In this document: positions 33,910 to 42,068 of the stretch, one piece after another
Layout: each line of letters opens with the position of its first letter
Position numbering within the stretch: position 1 is the first letter of the stretch
The notes under the pieces: generated by a model
What the model was told of the DNA's origin: nothing
Database searches by the model: none
What the model saw: the letters and a program-made list of their open reading frames with translations, nothing else
Made by a program: the position numbers and the translations under genes
From: Patescibacteria group bacterium UBA2772
GTDB taxonomy: Bacteria; Patescibacteriota; Minisyncoccia; Moranbacterales; DUUL01
Length of the DNA: 64,000 nt
NCBI GenBank assembly: GCA_002352545.1
Contig: DEIO01000009.1
Location: forward strand, 115,065 to 179,064
Direction: 5' to 3'

Positions 33910-35010
33910 CTATGCTTCCCTTAAATATTTAGCTGCTATTTCAGGCTCCATTGCGTTAATCTCCATTCCACTAGAAAGCTCGAAACCAGCCCAAGTAGAG
34001 GTTCTTGGTAAAATCTCTATATGCCAATGATAATGAGGATAGTCCTTACCATCACAAGGTGCTGTATCAATATAAAAATTAAATGAAACCCCTTCTATAA
34101 CAGTCGTGAGCCTCCTTATCGCCTCTTGCAGTGCTTCCCCCGCAGCAATCTTTCCATCGTCACTTATTCTTTCAAAATAGGGCATATGCTTCTTGGGTAA
34201 AATCCTCATCTCGAAAGCCATTTTAGAAGCAAATGGACAATAAACAACAAACAAATCATTCTCAAAAACTAATCTTTTTCCATAGTCTAATTCCCACTCC
34301 AATATTGTACAAAAAACACACTTCTTATTTGCCACATAATAATTTTCAGCACCCTTAAGTTCTTGCACTGTAAATGGTGAAACAACGGGAACAGCTATAA
34401 GTTGAGAATGTGGATGCTTAATTGATGCACCAGATCTTTTTCCGTGGTTATGAAAAATTTCAACATATCTCACAGATTTTTTATTCATAAGATCCAAATA
34501 CCTAGTTTGATAAGCATCTATCACCTCTGCTACCATGATTGGATCCATTTTCCCGATATGCTTATAATGATCACGCGTAACAATAACCTCGTGATAACCA
34601 ACACCATCCATCATAAAATAAGGACCTTCTTCATCATGAGAAACCCTTCCACCTCTTGGCCTAGAAAATGCTGGGAATTTATTAGGAAAAATTCTCAAAG
34701 TCCAGTCATCTTCCTCTGTTTTATAAATCAAAACATCTTTTTCCTGTCCAGACGCAACAGGATCACAAAATAAACATTTTTCAATATCGTCTTCATTATC
34801 AATATGCTCCTCTTTTTCAACAAAATGGTCTGGTCTCTTTCCTCTTCCAGTCGCAATTACAACCCATTCATCTGTCACCAGATTATGTCTAAGTTGTGAA
34901 ACTTGTTTCACTTTACTTCGTCCTTTAGTAAGTTTTGATTCTTTTCTCCTGATAACCTCTTTGTTAACTTTGAGTTTTTTTGATTTTTTTTGATTTTTTG
35001 CAACACTCAT
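33910..35010 (-). CDS. galT: galactose-1-phosphate uridylyltransferase
   Basis: The 366-residue HIT-superfamily enzyme exchanges UMP between UDP-glucose and galactose-1-phosphate. The active-site motif HPHSQ (in ASIKHPHSQLIAVP), zinc-type Cys pairs (CLFCDP, CVFCTI) and the C-terminal HYHWHIEILPR motif are clear. A basic N-terminal extension of about 40 residues (Lys/Arg-rich) precedes the family start LRHNLVTDEWVVIA. The real start could be internal. Confidence 0.93.
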   Translation of the reverse strand: MSVAKNQKKSKKLKVNKEVIRRKESKLTKGRSKVKQVSQLRHNLVTDEWVVIATGRGKRPDHFVEKEEHIDNEDDIEKCLFCDPVASGQEKDVLIYKTEEDDWTLRIFPNKFPAFSRPRGGRVSHDEEGPYFMMDGVGYHEVIVTRDHYKHIGKMDPIMVAEVIDAYQTRYLDLMNKKSVRYVEIFHNHGKRSGASIKHPHSQLIAVPVVSPFTVQELKGAENYYVANKKCVFCTILEWELDYGKRLVFENDLFVVYCPFASKMAFEMRILPKKHMPYFERISDDGKIAAGEALQEAIRRLTTVIEGVSFNFYIDTAPCDGKDYPHYHWHIEILPRTSTWAGFELSSGMEINAMEPEIAAKYLREA

Positions 35011-35074
35011 AATTGTTTTGTTTTTGTTTTTTTTATTCGAAGAATGAAACTTTGTAAAAAAATTCTAGGCAAGT

Positions 35075-35911
35075 CTATTTAATAGAATTATTATTAGCTT
35101 CTTTGTGGTTTAGTTTTTCCTGCTTATCACGATTCTTTAATTCGCTAACTTTTTTATTTAATTTATAAACACCTCTAATCAAATTCCATCGAACATTAAA
35201 TAAATCTTTTAGCGTGCTAAGATATCCAAAGCCACCCACGCCAACGAGACTTTCTCCTTTATCTACCCAATCAACTGGGACAAATTCAATTTTATACCCT
35301 AACTTCTTACCAATCATAAGCAATTCAAAGTCAATTCCCCAACGATTAACTGTAGTTCTAGGAAAGATATCTTTCACGGCCTGTTCAGTAAAAGCCTTGA
35401 ATCCACACTGTGTATCCTTTACACCCCAGAGACCAGTTCCAGCTTGAATCAGAACATTTCCTAAATCACCAAACAGCTCTTTCCATTTTGGCTGATGAAC
35501 CTTAACTTTTGATTCCTCTAAGTCCCTAGAGCCCACAACAATATCAAAACCATCTTGAAATTTAGGAATAAATCTATCTAACATGTTGATTGGTGTTGCG
35601 CCATCCATATCAGTAAACAATCTCACCTGTCCTTCTGCTGCCAATAAACCTTCTCTCAGCGTATAACCTTTACCCATGTTTTGAGCACGATCAATAATTT
35701 TTACATTTTCAATATTTTTCGTACAATTTTTGACCAAATCCTGTGTTCCATCGTTAGGTCCATCCAAAACTATAACAATTTCTCTTGTTTGACCTAGACC
35801 TTTAAAATATTCATCAATTGATTCTAGATGATCCTTCATTTCCTCTGGCTTAGAAGCCTCATTGTAGGTTGGAATAATAACAGAATACATTGGCCTATTT
35901 TCTTGTCGCAT
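35075..35911 (-). CDS. GT2 glycosyltransferase, dolichyl/undecaprenyl-phosphate type
   Basis: The 278-residue GT-A enzyme has SVIIPTYNEA (9-18), IVIVLDGPNDGT, the metal site FTDMDGATP and the GSRDLEES segment, followed by GVKDTQCGFKAF. This is the pattern of polyprenyl-phosphate glucosyl/mannosyl transferases (DPG/DPM-like). It would charge a lipid carrier with a sugar on the cytosolic face. No membrane helix is visible. It is upstream of galT on the same strand, so a shared sugar-nucleotide pathway is plausible. Confidence 0.88.
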   Translation of the reverse strand: MRQENRPMYSVIIPTYNEASKPEEMKDHLESIDEYFKGLGQTREIVIVLDGPNDGTQDLVKNCTKNIENVKIIDRAQNMGKGYTLREGLLAAEGQVRLFTDMDGATPINMLDRFIPKFQDGFDIVVGSRDLEESKVKVHQPKWKELFGDLGNVLIQAGTGLWGVKDTQCGFKAFTEQAVKDIFPRTTVNRWGIDFELLMIGKKLGYKIEFVPVDWVDKGESLVGVGGFGYLSTLKDLFNVRWNLIRGVYKLNKKVSELKNRDKQEKLNHKEANNNSIK

Positions 35912-35944
35912 ACCTTCTAATTTAATTTAGTTACATCGAATAAA

Positions 35945-35962
35945 TTACCTCAATAGAGGTAA
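35945..35962 (-). terminator. weak hairpin after the YqgF-type gene
   Basis: TTACCTC-AATA-GAGGTAA lies downstream of the YqgF-like gene, with an AT-rich but not U-only tail on the minus strand. Confidence 0.4.
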
Positions 35963-36060
35963 ATCTTCTTACAGAAAACAAACCTCCTCGAAAAACTTGT
36001 TTCTTATTTTTATAATACAAAAATTTTCTACCTTATTTTAACAAAATTTTAACAAAACTA

Positions 36061-36465
36061 CTAGTTTCTATCTAACCAGCTTTGCAAAATCAGTCTTGCT
36101 GACTCAGCATTATCATTCTTTGTAATCTTCTTCTTTTTAACTTCGGCTAAATTTTTTTGTGCTAATTGTGTTGTAAAAAACTCTTCTTCAAATTCAACTT
36201 TATAGCCTTTTTCTTTTAATATTTGAGCAAACTTACTTATTGACTTTTGATTAGAATTAAACCGTCCATCTCCAGAATCAGTCACCCCAACTACTATTGT
36301 TTCCAAGTTAATTTCTTTGGAAATTTTTTCCAAATTATCAAAAAAATCTTTTATACTAATTTCTCCGTATGTGCTAGCAACCATAGTCTCACTATCAGCA
36401 ATAGCAATTCCGCAAAGGGCTCTTCCCCAATCAATCCCAAGATAATAAACAATTTTTGACATCAT
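36061..36465 (-). CDS. YqgF/RuvX-family RNase H-fold nuclease
   Basis: The 134-residue protein starts with YLGIDWGRALCGIAIAD, the YqgF motif with the first catalytic Asp. It continues with ETIVVGVTDSGDG and ends with the Asp-containing NDNAESARLILQSWLD. Length fits YqgF/RuvX, proposed to act in 16S rRNA processing or Holliday-junction resolution. It follows map with a six-base gap and is probably co-transcribed. Confidence 0.85.
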   Translation of the reverse strand: MMSKIVYYLGIDWGRALCGIAIADSETMVASTYGEISIKDFFDNLEKISKEINLETIVVGVTDSGDGRFNSNQKSISKFAQILKEKGYKVEFEEEFFTTQLAQKNLAEVKKKKITKNDNAESARLILQSWLDRN

Positions 36466-36471
36466 TGCTAA

Positions 36472-37260
36472 TTAGACTTTTATACCACCAGTAATAACTT
36501 CACAACCATTTTTAGTTATAAGTACAGTATGCTCAAAATGCGCTGACAATTCACCATTATACGTAACAAACGCAAACCCATCTTCTCCCAAAGAAATCCG
36601 ATCGTCACTAATCGCTAACATAGGTTCGAGTGCCAGAACCATTCCTTCTTTTATCTGAAGGCCAGTCCCTTTTTTCCCATAATTAGGAATCTGAGGTGGT
36701 TCATGCACTTCATGTCCAACACCATGACCAACTAGTCCTTTGACCGTAACATATCCATTTTTAGTAGCAAAGTCATCAACTGCTGCCCCATAATCACCAA
36801 GTTTTGCATTATGTCGAAGCGTAGCTATCCCTGCATCTAAGCTTTTTCGAGTAACTTCTGTTATTTTCCTTGCTTCTTCACTGACTTTGCCAACCATTAC
36901 AGTAGCTGCGGCATCTGTGAACATACCTTTATATTTCACGCCCAAATCCAAAGAAACAATATCTCCTTCTTTTATTTGTAAATCTCTTTTAGGGATTCCA
37001 TGCACAATTTCGTCATTAATTGAAATACAAAGAGAAGCTGGAAAAGGCTCACCTCCACCATCAGAATAATTCAAAAAAGCTGGCTCCGCATCATGTTCTC
37101 GTATATATTTCTCCGCAATTTCATCAAGCTCCATTGTAAAAACTTTCTGACTAGTGGCATCTTTAACCCTTTCTACCGCTAAATTCATAGCATCAGCTAG
37201 AATTTTTCCACTTTCTCTTAGTGCTTGAATCTCCTCTTTGGTCTTCTTTCTCAATCCCAT
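36472..37260 (-). CDS. map: type I methionine aminopeptidase
   Basis: The 262-residue metalloenzyme removes N-terminal Met. Metal ligands are in DIVSLDLGVKYKGMFTDAA (two Asp), GHGVGHEVHEPP (His), LEPM (Glu) and the C-terminal SAHFEHTVLI (Glu). Length and order are standard for type I. The predicted -10 box lies only about twelve bases before the ATG, so the mRNA could be nearly leaderless. Confidence 0.97.
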   Translation of the reverse strand: MGLRKKTKEEIQALRESGKILADAMNLAVERVKDATSQKVFTMELDEIAEKYIREHDAEPAFLNYSDGGGEPFPASLCISINDEIVHGIPKRDLQIKEGDIVSLDLGVKYKGMFTDAAATVMVGKVSEEARKITEVTRKSLDAGIATLRHNAKLGDYGAAVDDFATKNGYVTVKGLVGHGVGHEVHEPPQIPNYGKKGTGLQIKEGMVLALEPMLAISDDRISLGEDGFAFVTYNGELSAHFEHTVLITKNGCEVITGGIKV

Positions 37261-37271
37261 AATATTGATAA

Positions 37272-37286
37272 ATTATATGCTATAAT
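37272..37286. promoter_or_regulatory. overlapping divergent -10 boxes of map and MFS gene
   Basis: Minus TATAAT at 37272-37277 points to map. Plus extended -10 TG-C-TATAAT (37278-37286) points to the MFS gene. They abut, so the two promoters probably compete. Confidence 0.55.
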
Positions 37287-37368
37287 AAAAAATAATAAGT
37301 TTTTAAACTTATATCCAATATTATAAAACACCTATAGTTAAAGTCAAACTAATGCTTTTTTAAAAGAA

Positions 37369-38610
37369 ATGATCAAATCTTTATTCTCAAAAATAACTCC
37401 ATTCTCTTCTAAAAAAGAAACTACTTTTCAAAAATTTATACTGGGAGCAATCGTGTTCAGTTTGATTACAACAGCTGGGTATTTAATTGCACCAATTGAA
37501 GTACGTTTTCTAAACTCTCTCACTACCAATCCAACGCTAATTGGTGCAACTTTCGGAATCGGGTCAATTTTTTTGGGTGTTTTTTCAATCTATTTAGGAA
37601 GATTATCTGACAGATTTGGACGTGATAAATTTATTGTTCTGGGTTGTCTTGCAAGTGTTATTTTCCCCTTGCTTTACGCATCGACATATAACATCTATCA
37701 ATATATGGGTGTAAAATTTGTTTGGGCTTTTGCCTCAGCAAGTACAGGTCCAATCCTAGCCGCCTATTTACAAGACCTACTTGAAGATCTAAAAAAACCT
37801 GGGCAATATATTGGAACTGTCTACTCAGCTCAAGCACTCTTTGGAGCAATATCACAATTCTTAGGTGGATATATTAGTGATAAATATGGAATCTCAGCTC
37901 CATACTTAGCTATGTCAGCTATCTTCTTACTAGCAACCTTTTTATCCGTCTTCATTTTGAAGTCTAACAAGAAAAATTCTAAACTGACCCCCAAAGACAC
38001 GGAAAAGAGAGACTTATTTTTTGGTCTTCGCTATATCACTAAAAAACCAGAATTAATATTTTATTTATTCATTAACTCAGCTTTCGGTGTTAATTGGGGT
38101 ATTAAAGGTATGCTTTGGCCACTTATTATATTCTCAATAACTGGAAAAGATATCTTAACGGGTAGCATTTTTGCAACTATGGGAGTAGTTGCTTTTATAT
38201 CACTTTTCTTCACTGGAAAGTTTGTTGATAAGGTTGGTCCTTTTAAATCAGGACTATATTCAGCTTTAATTCTAGGTTTAAGTGGATTATTTTTAGCAAC
38301 AACTACTAATTTGACCTTATTTTGGATAGCTGCTGGATTTTTTGCAATTGGTGAAGCATTAAATGGCCCATATCAAGCAGTTCTATTAACAAAATACGTA
38401 ACAAAAAAATACCGTGGTGAAATTATGGGACTCGATTCTGTTTTAGATAAAATACTACAAACTATCGCACCCTTTTTAGCAGGTTTTTTATTACATTCAT
38501 TTACTCCTCAAAAAATCTTGCTTGTATTTATTATTCTTTTTTGGCTCGCCTTAATAGCAGCCTCTTACATCTACAACAAAAAAATTAAACAAAAAAACTC
38601 TCTTAGATAA
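37369..38610 (+). CDS. MFS transporter
   Basis: The 413-residue protein has twelve hydrophobic segments in two halves and the MFS loop 2-3 motif YLGRLSDRFGRDKFI, with a second copy FTGKFVDKVGPFKSG in the other half. The substrate is unknown. Drug/H+ antiporter-like features (the GPILAAYLQDL motif-C region) suggest efflux, but this is tentative. It is a single-gene unit with its own promoter and a strong terminator overlapping the stop codon. Confidence 0.88.
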   Translation: MIKSLFSKITPFSSKKETTFQKFILGAIVFSLITTAGYLIAPIEVRFLNSLTTNPTLIGATFGIGSIFLGVFSIYLGRLSDRFGRDKFIVLGCLASVIFPLLYASTYNIYQYMGVKFVWAFASASTGPILAAYLQDLLEDLKKPGQYIGTVYSAQALFGAISQFLGGYISDKYGISAPYLAMSAIFLLATFLSVFILKSNKKNSKLTPKDTEKRDLFFGLRYITKKPELIFYLFINSAFGVNWGIKGMLWPLIIFSITGKDILTGSIFATMGVVAFISLFFTGKFVDKVGPFKSGLYSALILGLSGLFLATTTNLTLFWIAAGFFAIGEALNGPYQAVLLTKYVTKKYRGEIMGLDSVLDKILQTIAPFLAGFLLHSFTPQKILLVFIILFWLALIAASYIYNKKIKQKNSLR

Positions 38611-38630
38611 ATATTCTTATCCAAGAGAGT
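38597..38630. terminator. bidirectional terminator between MFS gene and accessory operon
   Basis: Fourteen-base inverted repeat (ACTCTCTTAGATAA / TTATCCAAGAGAGT, one mismatch) with seven Ts on the minus strand. It serves both the MFS gene and the convergent accessory operon. A small extra hairpin TCGCC-GTT-GGCGA sits at 38641-38653. Confidence 0.8.
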
Positions 38631-38653
38631 CTCTATAGATTCGCCGTTGGCGA

Positions 38654-39184
38654 TTAATAGTGGTCATCATATAACTTTTGCAATTGATTCATCAAACTCT
38701 TTTTCACGGTATAGGTTTTCCATTCGACTCCGACTGGTGAAACCCATTGATTGTCAGCATCCATACACTCAACAATCTTAGCATGAAAACCACCAAGCCA
38801 TTCATCAAGGGAAAATGCATCAACATTACTCAATTCATTCCCTGGACGAAAATAAGCAAATTTTGCTCTAATTGGAAACTTAGTTCCAACAGAAAACAAA
38901 CTTGTCATTGATGAGCCCGGCTCATGTATAAATTTAATGATATTAGCAAAATCAATAACGCCATCGCCTTCTTTTTCTCCTTCTGCCATATCAACAATTT
39001 CATAAGCAACTTGTTCACCGCGATTATCTTCCATTGTAATCGCCAATATCCTATTAATGGAAACAACTTCTGTACTAGTATTCCTTTTTGTTCTTTTGTT
39101 ATCCTGTCTTGTTCCCGCAAAACTAAATGAAATTACGGCAAAATAGATCAGAAAAAAAATACTCGTCACCTTAAAAAATTTCAT
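38654..39184 (-). CDS. exported hypothetical protein (176 aa)
   Basis: N-terminal signal peptide (MKFFKVTSIFFLIYFAVISF, predicted cleavage after SFA near 23) followed by a soluble domain of about 150 residues that I do not recognise. It has a good ribosome binding site (GAGGAG), and its ATG overlaps the TGA of the preceding small ORF (ATGA), so translation is coupled. It is the last gene of the SPFH-like lipoprotein operon. It is probably secreted or cell-surface, as expected from its signal peptide and its neighbours. Confidence 0.7.
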   Translation of the reverse strand: MKFFKVTSIFFLIYFAVISFSFAGTRQDNKRTKRNTSTEVVSINRILAITMEDNRGEQVAYEIVDMAEGEKEGDGVIDFANIIKFIHEPGSSMTSLFSVGTKFPIRAKFAYFRPGNELSNVDAFSLDEWLGGFHAKIVECMDADNQWVSPVGVEWKTYTVKKSLMNQLQKLYDDHY

Positions 39185-39368
39185 GTCTCATTCTCCTCTT
39201 CTCTTTGAAGTTTCTTCGTCATTTTAGTCATAAAGGAATGAAATTCTGGATCCATCTCCAATTCTCCAGGATTCCTAATCCAAAAAGATGTGCAAAAAAG
39301 AGCTGCCGCACCTCTTTGGTCCTTAGCAGTTATTTTTTTCGCCTGGCTATTTCCTTAACATCAATCAA
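39181..39368 (-). CDS. small ORF in two frames joined at A_AAA_AAA (possible -1 frameshift)
   Basis: A TTG start at 39366-39368, seven bases after a perfect AGGAGG, opens MIDVKEIARRKK and hits TAA (39330-39332) right after CGA AAA AAA. Shifting -1 on the heptamer A_AAA_AAA (39333-39339) gives ITAKDQRGAAALFCTSFWI and so on, to a TGA overlapping the next gene's ATG, about 62 residues in all. It may be programmed frameshifting, transcript slippage, or a one-base deletion or call error in the A7 run. No homolog recognised. Confidence 0.5.
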
Positions 39369-39496
39369 AAAACCACCTCCTAACTGCAAAAAAATATAAA
39401 TATAAGGTACTTTCCTACTCACTTTTTATTAAGCACTAAATAGAGTATCTTGTCAAGAATAATTCATATCCCTCCAGCGTTCACTTAGAGAAATTA

Positions 39497-39533
39497 AAAG
39501 GCACGAGTGAAATTTCTTTCTCTCGCACCTTTT
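39497..39533 (-). terminator. hairpin inside the accessory operon
   Basis: On the minus-strand RNA, AAAAAGGUGCGAG pairs with CUCGUGCCUUUU (two G-U pairs), followed by AAUUUCU. It sits between the pilin-like gene and the small frameshift ORF and could be a partial terminator. Confidence 0.6.
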
Positions 39534-39562
39534 TCTTTGGCTAATTTAGCCTATTTAGAAAA

Positions 39563-39877
39563 TTACTGTCCTGTAGTGCTTTCTTTTAACACTATAGTGT
39601 CACCGACTTCCAGTGTTTTTTTAATATCTGTCATATCAGCACTTTCTTTCAATACAACAATATCACCAGTCGTAACCTTAGCTCCATCAATAACTGTCGA
39701 TTCAATCGTCTGTGGAGTGCTTTCCTTAATTTCACCACCACAGAAAATCACTAGTATTTGAATAGCCATCATAATACCTATGAAGGTGCAGGCAATAACA
39801 ATCAAAAGTTCGATCAATGTAAAGCCCTTGGACTTTCCAGTTAGAGCGCTTTTTGCTCTTTTTCGTAGCCAACTCAT
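39563..39877 (-). CDS. type IV pilin-like protein with class III signal
   Basis: The 104-residue protein begins with a basic leader (MSWLRKRAKSALTGKSK) followed by GFTLIELLIVI, the prepilin peptidase cleavage and hydrophobic spine motif (about residues 18-28), and a hydrophobic helix to about 45. The remaining part (about 50-104) is small and acidic, with two near repeats, GDIVVLKES and GDTIVLKES. It is shorter than most major pilins, so a pseudopilin or surface-anchored adaptor is possible. Strong ribosome binding site AGGAGG. Confidence 0.75.
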   Translation of the reverse strand: MSWLRKRAKSALTGKSKGFTLIELLIVIACTFIGIMMAIQILVIFCGGEIKESTPQTIESTVIDGAKVTTGDIVVLKESADMTDIKKTLEVGDTIVLKESTTGQ

Positions 39878-39895
39878 TTTTTCACCTCCTAAGGC

Positions 39896-41002
39896 TTATT
39901 GTTGAAACTTTCCATCCGAATTCATACCAGAACCAAAATCAAACATTGTTCTGCCGTACATATCCACAGGCACAAACCGAAATCGCGTATTGTTGCCCTC
40001 TTTGGCCTCAGCGATAATTTTCTTCCAGTTATTATATCGCTGGAGCTGTGGCATTAAAGGATTTAATGCCAATGCTGCTTTAATGTTCAAAGCAGTCTGT
40101 CTTGCGTGTCTTGCCTCAGTAAGACGAGTCTCTTTCTTGGTTGCCCATCCCATAAGATCAGATCGCAGACCACTAACTGTTGTTTCCAATTCGTTAGTCT
40201 TTATGATCTGCTTGTTGATAAAGTCAGGGTTCTCAAAACTCACAACAATCTGATTGATATCAATAATATCCAGAGCACATACTGTTGGACCACTGTATAT
40301 CAATTCAGTTCCTTCATAATGAACATCTGGAAAAATAACGCCCTTTCCAGCTTCGTATCTAACCTCTGGCAGTCTAACAGAACGCAAGCGTTTTTCTAGT
40401 TCAATCATTACATCTCTTGCTACGATTTTACGATTAAACGCTTTGCTAAGTTGAACATCAACAACATCACGTCCGACTTCATCAAAAAAGTCCTGGACGT
40501 TTCTCTCAAAAATAAGTTCAACCGGAACTTTGATTTTTTCGATATTATTACCAGTCCCAGGAGTGAAACGCTTAGCTATTACCTGACCGCCATTAGTCTT
40601 TAAAACCCTACCAATTCTATCAGTCGGCAAAAAATTGAGTGCAGCAATCAACGATGAATTCTCTTTCATTTGCCAGGACATTTCAAACGTCACAGGCAAA
40701 TTAAGATTATCCTTTGTTTTGATTTTCATAGTAACAACGTATGTCTGAATAGACATATCAAAATCATAAGCAACACAAGGACCATCGCCATGATTATACT
40801 TCTGCATAGTCCATGGACCATTAATCACAGGAATACCTTCTGTTCTCCAGAGAAGAGGAAATGCATAGGCCCTTTGAAGGGTTACTCTTTCTGTCTTTGG
40901 AGCAACTGTATCGCGATTATCTATTCCACAACCGCTAAGCATGACCAGAGACACAATCAAAATCAGTAGTGCTGCAATATTTCTGTTCTTCTGTTCTTTC
41001 AT
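39896..41002 (-). CDS. lipoprotein with SPFH/band-7-like domain (I)
   Basis: The 368-residue protein has a lipoprotein signal (lipobox LSGC, Cys about 25), so it is anchored outside the membrane. The body follows the SPFH plan: a beta-rich part with DNLNLPVTFEMSWQMKE (dimerising strand pattern), helix IVARDVMIELEKRL, IDINQIVVSFENPDFINK and then a long coiled coil. The C-terminal segment ALALNPLMPQLQRYNNW is like the end of prohibitin-type proteins. SPFH proteins usually face the cytosol, so this topology is unusual. It is partnered with a second similar lipoprotein upstream. Confidence 0.6.
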   Translation of the reverse strand: MKEQKNRNIAALLILIVSLVMLSGCGIDNRDTVAPKTERVTLQRAYAFPLLWRTEGIPVINGPWTMQKYNHGDGPCVAYDFDMSIQTYVVTMKIKTKDNLNLPVTFEMSWQMKENSSLIAALNFLPTDRIGRVLKTNGGQVIAKRFTPGTGNNIEKIKVPVELIFERNVQDFFDEVGRDVVDVQLSKAFNRKIVARDVMIELEKRLRSVRLPEVRYEAGKGVIFPDVHYEGTELIYSGPTVCALDIIDINQIVVSFENPDFINKQIIKTNELETTVSGLRSDLMGWATKKETRLTEARHARQTALNIKAALALNPLMPQLQRYNNWKKIIAEAKEGNNTRFRFVPVDMYGRTMFDFGSGMNSDGKFQQ

Positions 41003-41046
41003 CTGTAAAATCTCCTTATATTTTCATGATGTATTTACAATGTAAG

Positions 41047-41985
41047 CTATTTAGCTGCCGACAAAGGTTCTTTGAAAAATGCAATTCTTCCATCAGGGGA
41101 AATGCCGATTATAATCTCTGCATCAATATTGGGATTAGTAATGATATCATCCATTAAACCATCTCCCAAATATCCCATGACCTTCGGAGTCAATACTCCA
41201 GCTTCTTCACCGTATGCTTCAAGATCGGCACCAGATTTAGCAACCTGGATCTGACCTTCAAGGTCTTTTATCGTTTGCCGAACTGTCAGCTCCTCTCTTT
41301 TATACTGTTTAGCAACTGCTTTTTCCAGAGCCGCAAGAATATTTTCGTCAAAATCCACGTTATTAATGGTATTTCCTAGAAAAATAAAACAATCCATGTA
41401 TTTCGCGTATTTCCCAGAAAATCTTGCCATAAAATCATCGAAAATTCTTTTAGAAATTTCCTTGCGACTGTCAAAACTTCTTTCTGTCGGAACAGAGCTC
41501 ACAAATTCAACACCACTATTCGCATAAACATCTCTTTCAAGACCCATATCAAGCGGAGTGAGAACGTTGCGCATACTGTCACGATAAAACGATGCGATTA
41601 CAATTCGGAAATTCCGAAAACTAGCAATCAGCAAATCAGCCTTTTTAGCATTCAACATGAAATTCATTGTTCCATCAAAAGTCAGCTGTTGATTTTTCAT
41701 GTTAGACATTGGAATTTTCAAGTCTTTAACAATTGCTCTTTGCGGTGTATAGCAAATATGCGTGACTGTATAATCAACAGTAGAACCTGCAACGTGTCTT
41801 GTTCCAGCAAATTTTTCTTCTGGGTCAATCCCACCGCCAGTTTGTCCCATCGCACTTCCGAGACTCACAACACCAACATCACCAAGTCCAAATTCATCAC
41901 GATTTCCGCACCCAGTCACAAGGACTAGGGCCAGCAAACAAAACAAAATTCCAATTCTTGTCATCCATTTTTTGTTCATCTTCAA
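41047..41985 (-). CDS. lipoprotein with SPFH/band-7-like domain (II)
   Basis: The 312-residue protein has a lipobox VTGC (Cys about 26). The region 60-250 has the SPFH pattern: a TFDGTMNFMLNAKKADLL strand, an Arg-containing helix with repeated DSMRNVL, FIFLGNTINNVDFDENIL and the helix AALEKAVAKQYKREEL running into a coiled coil. The C-terminal 40 residues (NIDAEIIIGISPDGRIAFFK) form a small closing domain. Similar in design but only weakly similar in sequence to the next lipoprotein. They may form hetero-oligomers on the outer face of the membrane. Confidence 0.55.
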   Translation of the reverse strand: MKMNKKWMTRIGILFCLLALVLVTGCGNRDEFGLGDVGVVSLGSAMGQTGGGIDPEEKFAGTRHVAGSTVDYTVTHICYTPQRAIVKDLKIPMSNMKNQQLTFDGTMNFMLNAKKADLLIASFRNFRIVIASFYRDSMRNVLTPLDMGLERDVYANSGVEFVSSVPTERSFDSRKEISKRIFDDFMARFSGKYAKYMDCFIFLGNTINNVDFDENILAALEKAVAKQYKREELTVRQTIKDLEGQIQVAKSGADLEAYGEEAGVLTPKVMGYLGDGLMDDIITNPNIDAEIIIGISPDGRIAFFKEPLSAAK

Positions 41986-42068
41986 TTTCTCCTTGTTTGA
42001 TTGTCCATGTTTATTTGTGAATACGGAATGTGTTCACAAACTTATTGCGAGCAAATCATAGAACTCTT

